A stretch of DNA of 26,128 nucleotides, from NCBI GenBank assembly GCA_944386965.1, contig CALXDE010000157.1, positions 1-26,128 of the forward strand, read 5' to 3'. The notes beneath the pieces are model-generated. The model was given only the letters and a program-made list of their open reading frames with translations, searched no databases and was not told where the DNA came from. Shown piece after piece: positions 6,863-13,975 of this stretch (position 1 is the stretch's first letter; every line of letters starts with the position of its first letter). The DNA comes from an uncultured Oscillospiraceae bacterium. GTDB lineage: Bacteria; Bacillota_A; Clostridia; Oscillospirales; Oscillospiraceae. The translations under genes were made by a program, and so were the position numbers.

Positions 6863-7810
6863 ATGCGCCAAGTGATTGACTCTATCCCTCAGATGAGCTA
6901 CACGGTGCGGGACCTGGACCGGGCCATCGCCCTCTTTACGGAGGGCCTGGGCGTGGGGCCCTTCCTCAACGTGAAGTTCGGCCACGTGGAGGGGGACGCC
7001 TCCTTTGACGATGGGGCGATGCCCATCGAGGACTACTACCTGAACGGAGACTACGTGGGTACCTACGGTATTCGTATGGGCGCGGTCACCTGGGATAACG
7101 GCATTCAGCTGGAGCTGATAGAGCCCATGGAGAACCGGAGCCTGTTCCGCCAGTATCTGGACAGCCACGGCCCCGGTCCCCAGCACATCGCCGTCAGCAG
7201 TCCGCTGACCTTTCAAGAGACACTGGGGGCCATGGCGGCAGCCGGAAATCCCCTGGCCTCGATGGCAAAGGTGGACCGGGCGGAGGACTGCGCTTTTGTC
7301 CGCCACAAGCCCCTTGGGACGGACCTGGAGGTCCAGTACCGTCCGCCGGACTACAAACTGCCGGAGGGGGAGCCCCCTCTCGTGTTTCCTGACCGGGAAA
7401 ACGTCCCCGCTCCCCTGCTCTCCCGATTGACGGGGATCACCTTCGGCGTGCGGGAGATTGCGCCGGTCCTGGCGCTGCTGGAGGGCCGCTACGGCATTGG
7501 CCCCTGGACGCGCAGCGGTCCCGACTGCCACGGCGGGACGCACGCCGTGTGCGAGAGCCTGAATCTCCGCCTGGAGCTGGTGGCGCCGCCGGAGGATGGG
7601 GATGAGAGCGACGTGCTGGCGGATTATTTGCGGCGCAACGGCGGAAACGGCATCTTCTATGTGACCTTCGAGGCGCCCAGAGGGCTGGCCCCGGCGCTGG
7701 AAGGTATGGAGCGCTTTGGCGGCAAAGTGGCCTTCCGGTCCGAGAAATCGGCGCTGGTGGACCTGCGGGAACTGTTCGGAGGATTCTTCCGCTTGGACGC
7801 GGCAGAATGA
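6863..7810 (+). CDS. Two-domain VOC (glyoxalase-fold) protein
   Basis: 315 residues, start ATG 6863 behind AAAGGAG/GGAAAAGG. Two copies of the vicinal-oxygen-chelate beta-alpha-beta-beta-beta unit are visible: the first starts IPQMSYTVRDLDRAIALFTEGLGVGPF, the second (about residue 185 on) LTGITFGVREIAPVLALLEGRYGIGPW. Conserved blocks IQLELIEP and PGPQHIAV belong to the first domain and LNLRLELVAPPE to the second. The His that usually starts the metal site at the first strand is absent in both halves, so metal use is uncertain. VOC proteins include ring-cleaving dioxygenases, epimerases and lyases. It is first in a plus-strand unit followed 27 bp later by an MFS carrier, which points to a catabolic or binding role with the same substrate. 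Confidence 0.82.
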   Translation: MRQVIDSIPQMSYTVRDLDRAIALFTEGLGVGPFLNVKFGHVEGDASFDDGAMPIEDYYLNGDYVGTYGIRMGAVTWDNGIQLELIEPMENRSLFRQYLDSHGPGPQHIAVSSPLTFQETLGAMAAAGNPLASMAKVDRAEDCAFVRHKPLGTDLEVQYRPPDYKLPEGEPPLVFPDRENVPAPLLSRLTGITFGVREIAPVLALLEGRYGIGPWTRSGPDCHGGTHAVCESLNLRLELVAPPEDGDESDVLADYLRRNGGNGIFYVTFEAPRGLAPALEGMERFGGKVAFRSEKSALVDLRELFGGFFRLDAAE

Positions 7811-7837
7811 CAAAAATCGATATTGGAGGGAAACACA

Positions 7838-9154
7838 ATGGCAGAGAATAAATCTTTGAATGTCACCAAGGCGAATTTCGGCGCCAAAGGCTGGGCTGTG
7901 TGTATCTACATGTTCTTTATTTTCTTCCTGAACACCAGTATGAACACCGGCTGGCAGAACTGTCTCTCCTACTATGAGACGACCTATGGCTGGGACACCA
8001 CCACCCTGCTGAGCCTGGTGTCGGTGGCCCAGTTCATCGGCATCGCCGCCTGCTTCATCACCGGCAAGCTGGCCACGAAGTACTCCCCCCGGATGCTCTC
8101 CATCATCTGGGGCGTGGTGGTCACCGCCAGCTGCTTCTGCATCAATCTGGTCCACAACATCTTCCTGTTTGCCGTTTTGGAGATGGTGGCCGTTATGGGA
8201 CAGGTGGTCTGGGCCTACACCCTGAACCCCATCTTTGTCTCCACCTGGTTCCCCCGGAAGAAGGGCGTGGTCATGGGCATCGTCACCATCGGCGTCCCCC
8301 TGGGCGCCGGAACCACCTCCAAGATCATGAACTGGATCAGCGCCACCTGGGGCATGAATTACTGCCTGTATCTGTGCGGCTTTGTGGGACTGGTCGGCCT
8401 GCTGTTTTTGATCTTCGTGGTGCGGGACACCCCGGAGGAGGCCGGCTGCAAGCCCGACAACGATGACGCCCTCACCAGCGAGGATGTCCGCCGCATGACC
8501 GCTGAGAACAACGCTCTGGCCGCCAGGAGTCCCTGGACCACCGGGCGGATGCTCAAGACCAAGGAAACTTACATCATCGCCCTGTGCATTGGCTGCTGCG
8601 CGCTGTTCGGCGGCGGCTTCATGGGCACCAACGTGCTGCGCATGACCTCCATGGGGCTGGAGATCAATACAGCGGCCAACCTGATGATCTTTACCGCCCT
8701 GTGCGCCTGTGTGGCCAGCTACCTCTTCGGCATCCTGGACGGCAAGAAGGGCGCCCGGGTCGGCATGATAGGCGTGATGATCACCTGCATTCTGGCCTGC
8801 GGCTTCAGCGCTCTGGCCAATGGCCTCAACAGCATGCCCTGCCTGATCATCGGCCTGATCTGCGGCGGCGGCGTCATCGGCGGCGCGGCCAACTTCCTGA
8901 CCTCCCTGGTCATCGAGTACTGGGGCACCGCCAACTTCAAGCGGGCCTACGGCGTGATCTATCCCATCCACCAGATCCCCGGTTCCCTGGGCACCCTGGT
9001 CATTGTGCAGCTGGCAACCCGCCTCAACAGCTACAGCATTGCCTACATCGTGATGACGGTAGTGGAAGTGATCGCCCTGATCGTATTTGCCACGCTGAAG
9101 AACGGGGACTTTGTAAAGAAAGCGGAGGCCAAGTGGGCCGCCGAGACAAAATAA
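7838..9154 (+). CDS. MFS transporter, OFA/monocarboxylate-porter-like
   Basis: 438 residues with about 12 hydrophobic segments in two halves joined by a charged central loop near residues 200-235 (RDTPEEAGCKPDNDDALTS). The WFPRKKGVVMGIVTIGVPLG segment after helix 4 is the signature found in oxalate/formate-antiporter and monocarboxylate-porter relatives. ATG 7838 has GGAGGG seven bases upstream; an in-frame TTG at 7823 was rejected. It should move an organic anion across the cytoplasmic membrane, plausibly an aromatic acid linked to the divergent hydrolase. That substrate is inferred only from neighbours. Confidence 0.9.
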   Translation: MAENKSLNVTKANFGAKGWAVCIYMFFIFFLNTSMNTGWQNCLSYYETTYGWDTTTLLSLVSVAQFIGIAACFITGKLATKYSPRMLSIIWGVVVTASCFCINLVHNIFLFAVLEMVAVMGQVVWAYTLNPIFVSTWFPRKKGVVMGIVTIGVPLGAGTTSKIMNWISATWGMNYCLYLCGFVGLVGLLFLIFVVRDTPEEAGCKPDNDDALTSEDVRRMTAENNALAARSPWTTGRMLKTKETYIIALCIGCCALFGGGFMGTNVLRMTSMGLEINTAANLMIFTALCACVASYLFGILDGKKGARVGMIGVMITCILACGFSALANGLNSMPCLIIGLICGGGVIGGAANFLTSLVIEYWGTANFKRAYGVIYPIHQIPGSLGTLVIVQLATRLNSYSIAYIVMTVVEVIALIVFATLKNGDFVKKAEAKWAAETK

Positions 9155-9173
9155 GCATTCCCGTCAACCCTCA

Positions 9174-9205
9174 AAGGTGCTGCCGTGACAGAGCGGCAGC
9201 ACCTT
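9174..9205 (+). terminator. Perfect intercistronic hairpin after the MFS gene
   Basis: A 12-bp perfect stem (9174-9185 with 9194-9205) with an 8-base loop. No T-tract follows; the next gene's AAGGAGGA starts eight bases later. It is more likely an mRNA-processing or attenuation element than a full terminator. Confidence 0.6.
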
Positions 9206-9225
9206 CCCCATCAAGGAGGATTATC

Positions 9226-9459
9226 ATGCAGATTGAACACGGCCTTATCCAGGAAAAGCCCGGGATGGAGGAGAGCTATACCATCATTCCTGATGACATG
9301 CGCATGTGCCCTACCTGTCCCTGCCCCACCCGGACCTGTCCCAACCACGGCTTCTGCCAGTACTGCGTCCGCCATCACGCCCACATCGACGTCATGCTGG
9401 CCGAACACAACATCCCGCCGGAGGGGCCATTCTGCCACAGAGAGGAGTGCAAGCGATGA
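9226..9459 (+). CDS. Small cysteine-rich (zinc-binding-like) protein, unknown function
   Basis: 77 residues from ATG 9226, behind an excellent AAGGAGG. The middle holds a dense Cys cluster CPTCPCPTRTC then C-x4-C-x2-C with adjacent HH, and the tail ends GPFCHREECKR: eight cysteines in 77 residues. The pattern recalls small Clostridial proteins with C-P-x-H-G-x-C-x2-C motifs such as the DUF6485 type, which probably bind zinc or iron. It overlaps the next gene by four bases (ATGA), so the two are translationally coupled. No function is known to me. Confidence 0.72.
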   Translation: MQIEHGLIQEKPGMEESYTIIPDDMRMCPTCPCPTRTCPNHGFCQYCVRHHAHIDVMLAEHNIPPEGPFCHREECKR

Positions 9460-10307
9460 AACTGCGAGAGCTTCCCATCGGCGCGGTGGTCCGGGACGCC
9501 CGCTCGCCGCTTCCCTTTCTGGTGGCGGCCCAGAATCACCCCGGATACCGGGGCACCACCCTGTACGCCCAGAAAATTGTGGAACTGGGGTGCCTGGACG
9601 GCGCGGAGCCGGAGCGGGGGAAGGAGGGCCCCTGGAAGCAGGCCTACCGCTATGGGAACAACGACTACGCCTGCAGCAACGTCCACCAGTGGCTCAACAG
9701 CGCCGCCGATGTCTGGTATGCCCCCACACACCAGTATGACACGCCCCCCGCAGCGGAGTTCACCCGCTATGGGGAGGTCCCCTATGCCGGTCGGCCCGGC
9801 TTTCTGACGCAGTTCTCCAACACCTTCCGCTCGGCACTGCTGCGGGTGGACGTGCCATATCTCAGACGCACGGAGCGGGACACCGGTGAGATCGTTACCG
9901 TCTCAGCCCTGGCTTTCCTTCCCAGCCGCACAGAGCTGGGAAAAGGGGATGAACACGGCTGCGCGGAGGGCGTCATGTTTCCTTTGGCCTATGACTATTC
10001 GGTCTATCGCACCACCATGACGGAGGAGCTTTTGGCAAAGTATGGTCGAGCCATCAATCCGGACCGTCCAACCGCCAAGTACGACGCCCCCCAAATCTAT
10101 GACCCCAAGTATGGCTGGTGGTACTGGCTGCGCACCGCCAACATGGGCTACGATTTCCTGAACCGGGTCGCCAGCCCTTACGGTGCCCTCAGCTACACCT
10201 ATTCCAACAACGACTCTGTAGGGATTCGTCCGCTTCTCAACCTGGACGGAGAGCTGGAGGTCCAATCCAACGGAAAATTCCAGGAGGTCTTTACCATCCA
10301 GGAGTAA
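9456..10307 (+). CDS. DUF6273-domain protein
   Basis: 283 residues, start ATG 9456 inside the ATGA overlap with the Cys-rich gene. The C-terminal half carries the DUF6273 pattern: WWYWLRTANMGY, a Y-rich stretch, then SNNDSVGIRPLLNL. The N-terminal part has the related start LPIGAVVRDARSPLPFLVAAQNH and YGNNDYACSNVHQWLNS. The domain is common in gut Firmicute and phage proteins and is thought to adopt a C-type-lectin/formylglycine-generating-like fold; no enzyme role is established. No signal peptide is visible, so it should be cytoplasmic. Its tie to the MFS/VOC unit may be only positional. Confidence 0.78.
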   Translation: MKLRELPIGAVVRDARSPLPFLVAAQNHPGYRGTTLYAQKIVELGCLDGAEPERGKEGPWKQAYRYGNNDYACSNVHQWLNSAADVWYAPTHQYDTPPAAEFTRYGEVPYAGRPGFLTQFSNTFRSALLRVDVPYLRRTERDTGEIVTVSALAFLPSRTELGKGDEHGCAEGVMFPLAYDYSVYRTTMTEELLAKYGRAINPDRPTAKYDAPQIYDPKYGWWYWLRTANMGYDFLNRVASPYGALSYTYSNNDSVGIRPLLNLDGELEVQSNGKFQEVFTIQE

Positions 10308-10499
10308 ATGCGTTTTATGGCGACTTTTACCTCACATTTTGCGGCTGCCGCGGTTTGCCTGCCGGGGATTCATACCGCGCGGGAGTGGCTGATTTTTACG
10401 GTGCGCCTAAATCATGAGAGCTTTTTTAACTTCCCGGATCTTTCACTGTAGAAACACTAAAAAGCTGAAAAATCGGAAAAGCACATTTTTTATAGAGCT

Positions 10500-10537
10500 C
10501 AGGAGGGCGCCCCGCTTCTCAGCGGGGCGCCCTCCTG
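10500..10537 (+). terminator. Strong GC-rich hairpin, possible terminator of the VOC-MFS-DUF6273 unit
   Basis: Perfect 16-bp stem (10500-10515 with 10522-10537) with TTCTCA loop. The only T-run after it is a late TTTT (10552-10555). It lies 190 bp after the DUF6273 stop. Confidence 0.55.
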
Positions 10538-10607
10538 ACCTCCGGGGGGATTTTGGGGGCTGGTTTGCTGTCCGTTCTATCATGTTGACCCTCCGTTTTG
10601 ATGGGAC

Positions 10608-10827
10608 ATAGCCCGGATCTCATCGTAGTCCTGCTGAATTATAGAGCGATTCCATTTCGCACGAGAGAGATTTTGTAGTACCGGGCGGCAGATCAGGTAG
10701 TGCAGCCGGTTACCCAGGAGGCCGTGCTTCTTGAAGGTAACGATGGCTCGCCGTGCTGCCAGCCAAGGCCTAGGTCATTGCTTTCGCAGTATTGGCACCA
10801 CTGGACCGGGACTTGATTGGTTTTCAT
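10608..10827 (-). pseudogene. Frameshifted small zinc-ribbon-like gene
   Basis: The minus strand has ATG 10827 preceded by an excellent AAGGAGGGG. It then reads MKTNQVPVQWCQYCESNDLG, followed by LGWQHGE, before leaving frame near 10747. Shifting by one base restores AIVTFKKHGLLGNRLHYLIC, consistent with loss of a single G (GAGCC in place of GAGGCC). The intact product would be a 60-75-residue protein with a first C-x2-C pair and a second Cys after a basic strand, a zinc-ribbon layout. A second disruption follows LIC, where the partner cysteine should be. No function is known. The good ribosome site with a broken body argues for recent decay. Confidence 0.55.
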
Positions 10828-11495
10828 GCTTACCCCTCCTTGTCAGCAACACACAATACCGCAGAAAATAGCCAGGGGCACGGGACAGAATTCAGAGAAA
10901 GTTATCATTTTTTTAGGGGAACGGCATATTCATTGCTCACAGCATTTCAGCCTCCTCTGTAAGGCAGGGCCGTTTCTGTGGAGAAGGGGTCTATTGCTTT
11001 AGTTCCGAAATTCTTGAAGAGGGCTCGCATCCCGCCTGCGACTATGTTGCCTTGGGTCTTGGTTTGTCAATCGTTTGTTGTCTCCATCTTCCGTCTGGTC
11101 TGTTCCTGCTGGTTGTCCTGCGCAAGCTCCATACGCCTCATTGCAGCCTTTCTTGCTCCTGCGGAGCAATTTGCCTTTTCCCACGTTTTTGCTCCGAGGG
11201 GGTGAAAACTCACTCATTCCGCCGCCCCGCCTCTCCCCAGCGAACCCGCGTGGTTGGGCGTCGTCGGGGGCCAATTGTTGTGTCCCACAAAGCTCTCGAC
11301 AATGGCCCAAATCCGGCTTCAGGGCCGCTGGGAGGGACACAGCCGCCTTGCCTCCATGCCCACACAGGTGTTTGTCCCATTTGATGTTGGTGGCAGGCAC
11401 TTTTGTTGCGATAAAAAGCAAACCTGCATTGCTGTCCGGAATTACTAGACCTTTTCGTAGATTCAGCGATGATGGACAGGTTTGCCTGTACACTT

Positions 11496-11551
11496 GTCTA
11501 CCCAATGTCTACCCGCCGCAAGGGATTCCGGCGGGTAGACATTGGGTAGAC
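11496..11551. repeat. 23-bp perfect inverted repeat with four octamer copies
   Basis: Positions 11496-11518 are the exact reverse complement of 11529-11551, with a 10-base loop (CAAGGGATTC). Each arm holds two direct copies of GTCTACCC (11496-11503 and 11507-11514; mirrored at 11533-11540 and 11544-11551). There is no T-tract. A smaller repeat ACAGG-TTTG-CCTGT sits just before it at 11476-11489. It could be a protein-binding array, a transfer or replication origin piece or a mobile-element end. Confidence 0.8.
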
Positions 11552-11692
11552 GGACTTGTCACAGCATCTGATAGGGTGGCGCCGCTGCGGGGCGGCACAT
11601 CATTTGGCAATCGCCGCAATTCATGCGCGCGTCTGCGCATATTGCTGCCAGAAAATTCATATAGATAGTTCTCTGTAGCCGCTTGGTTGGAT

Positions 11693-12559
11693 TCATGGGT
11701 AAAGATTGCAGATATAGTCGATAAAGCTCACGGCCAGGGGAGAAAGCGAACGCTTTGCACTGTATACGAAACAGCACTGACGATGTACGGTCGTGTCAAT
11801 GGGAATGTGTATCAGACCACTTGCGTCCGGCATGGCGTTCCAAATGTCCGGAATCGTGACGCATACGCCCTGGCGCTTTTCCAGAAGCTGGCGCAGCTGC
11901 CGCTCGGTGGAACTGCAGCGGCTGGCGGGTACAATCTGGTTTTTCGTCAACAGCTCATTGATCAGCCGGCCGTAATAGCTGTTTGCCCCGAGCAGGATTA
12001 AATCCACCCCATTCAGATCCTGCAGGGCGATCGTTTCTCGTCCGGCCAGGGGGTGGGTTCTGGACATGGTCAGGAACAGCGGATCGGAGTGGATGAGCCG
12101 GCATTCCACCCCCTTCATCTCCACGGGGCCGGGCATAATCAAAAGATCACAGTGAAACGACTCGAACTCCTGGTCGGCGGATTGATAAATCAGGTTTGTG
12201 TTGATCTGGATGCCTGGATTGGCTGTGAGAAAGTCCAAAATAAACTGCTGTGGGAATCCCATGTCCAGAATGCCGATCGTCAGCTCATTTGACTCCCGGT
12301 GCGCAAGCTGACCGATTTTCTCCAGCATGCGGTCATAGTCCTCGCAAATACCGAGGGCCCCCTCCAGGAAGATCTTGCCCTTCTCATTGAGGATCAGCCG
12401 TCCGCGCACCCGGTCAAACAGTTTTACGCCGACCTCCTCCTCAATCTTGGCCAGAGTCGCGCTTAAAGCAGGCTGTGCAACGTGCAGTTCCCGCGCGGCG
12501 CGGCTGAGCGTGCCGCAGCGGGCAATGGCGGAAAAATAGCGAAGGTGCTGCAGGTTCAT
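11693..12559 (-). CDS. LysR-family transcriptional regulator
   Basis: 288 residues, standard LysR length. The N-terminus MNLQHLRYFSAIARCGTLSRAARELHVAQPALSATLAKIEEEVG is a classic LysR winged helix. The remainder is a two-lobe periplasmic-binding-like effector domain (ELTIGILDMGFPQQFILDFL onwards). ATG 12559 has GGGAGGGG seven or so bases upstream. It is divergent from the dehydratase-permease operon starting at 12780, the normal arrangement for a LysR activator of a neighbouring catabolic unit. The effector is likely the substrate of that operon (inference). Confidence 0.92.
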   Translation of the reverse strand: MNLQHLRYFSAIARCGTLSRAARELHVAQPALSATLAKIEEEVGVKLFDRVRGRLILNEKGKIFLEGALGICEDYDRMLEKIGQLAHRESNELTIGILDMGFPQQFILDFLTANPGIQINTNLIYQSADQEFESFHCDLLIMPGPVEMKGVECRLIHSDPLFLTMSRTHPLAGRETIALQDLNGVDLILLGANSYYGRLINELLTKNQIVPASRCSSTERQLRQLLEKRQGVCVTIPDIWNAMPDASGLIHIPIDTTVHRQCCFVYSAKRSLSPLAVSFIDYICNLYP

Positions 12560-12574
12560 AGCGCCCCTCCCATC

Positions 12575-12594
12575 CTATAATGATTTTATTATAG
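12575..12594. promoter_or_regulatory. Inverted repeat on the lysR promoter
   Basis: CTATAAT-N6-ATTATAG is a perfect 7-bp dyad. The minus-strand TATAAT at 12588-12593 is a good -10 box for lysR, so binding here would repress lysR. It is a candidate LysR autoregulatory site. Confidence 0.5.
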
Positions 12595-12614
12595 TATCTA
12601 CAGCATATTTGTAT

Positions 12615-12643
12615 TTGTTCTGCCCTGATTTATGCGCTATACT
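12615..12643 (+). promoter_or_regulatory. Promoter of the dehydratase-permease operon
   Basis: TTGTTC (12615-12620) and TATACT (12638-12643) with a 17-bp spacer. Transcription from here would give a leader of about 130 bases before ATG 12780. Confidence 0.55.
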
Positions 12644-12699
12644 GACAAAAGAAGGGGAAAACATTCAACTTATTATGTGAATTATATCCGATATCATTG

Positions 12700-12728
12700 G
12701 GCTTTGCAAGCCTTTTCCACCGGAAAAG
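12700..12728 (+). promoter_or_regulatory. Two abutting small hairpins in the dehydratase leader
   Basis: GGCTT-TGC-AAGCC (12700-12712, followed by TTTT) and CTTTTCC-ACC-GGAAAAG (12712-12728). They share base 12712, so they nearly exclude each other. They may act in leader control or, as DNA, as an operator. Confidence 0.35.
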
Positions 12729-12779
12729 CGCTGGTAAAGATATAACCAATTTTTATTAAAACAGGAGGGAAGGGATTAC

Positions 12780-13970
12780 ATGAAGATTGTTTCGGTCGAC
12801 GCGATCCAACTCAAGAGGCTCGACGTAAGCGCGCAGACCCCCGTGCTGTGCCGCATCAACACAGACGAGGGCATCTACGGCTACGGAGAGGCAGGCGTTT
12901 CCATCTTTGACTACTCAATAGGCGCCTATCAGTTGATCAAACTGATGGCAAAAATGATCATCGGAATGGACCCGCTGGACACCGACGCGGTGTACCACAA
13001 GCTGTCCGGGAACTTCTGGGCTCAGGGCAACGGCGGCGTCATCATGGCGGCCATCAGCGCCATCGACACCGCTCTGTGGGATATCAAAGGAAAATTCTTC
13101 GGTGTCCCCTGTTGTAAGCTGCTGGGCGGCGTCCACCGCACAAAACTGCGGGCCTACGCCAGTCAGCTCCAGTTTGGCTGGAAGAGCGAAACCTTTATGG
13201 CCTCTCCCGGCGATGTAGGCTTCTTGCAGGATGCCTGCCGCGCCGCGGTGGAGGACGGCTATGACGCGGTAAAAATCGATCTCATCAGCAAGAAGCTGGA
13301 CGGCAAGCCCACCTCTTCCGAGGAAATGCACATCCACTTCCAGCCTCCCACCATGCGGGAACTGGAAAAGAAGCTGGATGCCTGCCGTCAGGCGCTGGGG
13401 CCGGAGGTCGACATCATTCTGGAGAATCACAACGGCACCACCGCCATGACCGCCATCGAATTTGCCCGCATGGCGGAGCCCTATGACATCATGTTCCTGG
13501 AGGAGCCGGCCTCTCCGCTCAGTCCCATGGATTATCAGCGCATTGCCGCCCACACCCACATTCCCCTGGCCACCGGCGAGCGCACCTATACCCGCAGAGG
13601 CTTTCTGCCTCTGTTCCAGACCGGCTGTCTGTCTGTCGCGCAGCCCGATCTGGGCAACTGCGGCGGCTATACCGAAGGGCGGAAGATCTGCGACATGGCG
13701 GAGGCGTTCAGCATCTCGGTGCAGACCCACACCTGCAATACCCCCATCAGTGTGGCGGCGGCGCTGCAGTTCGAGGCGGCCATCCCCAACTTCATCATCC
13801 ACGAGCACCACACGGTCAACACCTTGAAAGAGGTCACGGACCTGTGCGTCTATAACGACCAACCGGTTGACGGCTATTTTGAGGTCCCTGACCGGCCGGG
13901 CATCGGCAATGAGTTGTCCGAGAAAGCGCTGGCGGAGGCAGTGGCAATCGAAACTGTGAAAGGAGCGTGA
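12780..13970 (+). CDS. Enolase-superfamily (mandelate racemase / sugar-acid dehydratase type) enzyme
   Basis: 396 residues, matching mannonate/galactonate-dehydratase-like members. The N-terminal capping domain (about 1-115) precedes the barrel. Predicted magnesium ligands are Glu215 (ENHN motif), Glu241 (LEEP) and Glu267 (TGER). His217 and His317 (QTHTCNTPIS) sit where acid-base histidines of acid-sugar dehydratases are found, with Asp290 nearby and Lys165 on the VKID strand. This group removes water from a hydroxy-acid, usually an aldonate, by proton abstraction next to the carboxylate. ATG 12780 follows CAGGAGGGAAGGG. It overlaps closely with an APC permease gene downstream, so the substrate may be an amino-containing acid. 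Substrate not readable from sequence. Confidence 0.87.
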   Translation: MKIVSVDAIQLKRLDVSAQTPVLCRINTDEGIYGYGEAGVSIFDYSIGAYQLIKLMAKMIIGMDPLDTDAVYHKLSGNFWAQGNGGVIMAAISAIDTALWDIKGKFFGVPCCKLLGGVHRTKLRAYASQLQFGWKSETFMASPGDVGFLQDACRAAVEDGYDAVKIDLISKKLDGKPTSSEEMHIHFQPPTMRELEKKLDACRQALGPEVDIILENHNGTTAMTAIEFARMAEPYDIMFLEEPASPLSPMDYQRIAAHTHIPLATGERTYTRRGFLPLFQTGCLSVAQPDLGNCGGYTEGRKICDMAEAFSISVQTHTCNTPISVAAALQFEAAIPNFIIHEHHTVNTLKEVTDLCVYNDQPVDGYFEVPDRPGIGNELSEKALAEAVAIETVKGA

Positions 13971-13975
13971 ATCAA

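Larger units (their letters stand above)
10308..11692. other. Gene-poor stretch with degenerate and repeat structures
   Basis: About 1.4 kb without an intact gene I can support. It contains a perfect 16-bp hairpin (10500-10537), a frameshifted small zinc-ribbon gene on the minus strand (10608-10827) and a 23-bp perfect inverted repeat (11496-11551). Long overlapping frames at about 11000-11670 on both strands lack ribosome sites and family signals. The make-up suggests a decayed mobile element, but no integrase or relaxase is recognisable. Confidence 0.55.

Noticed and set aside
6803..8971. 722-codon minus-strand open frame opposite the VOC and MFS genes
   Set aside because: It mirrors two well-supported genes, its translation is Gly/His/Asp-rich with no family resemblance, and no start signal is seen.
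10999..11668. Overlapping frames on both strands in the gene-poor region
   Set aside because: No ribosome site, no domain signal, and the two strands are equally open; kept only as an unexplained stretch.
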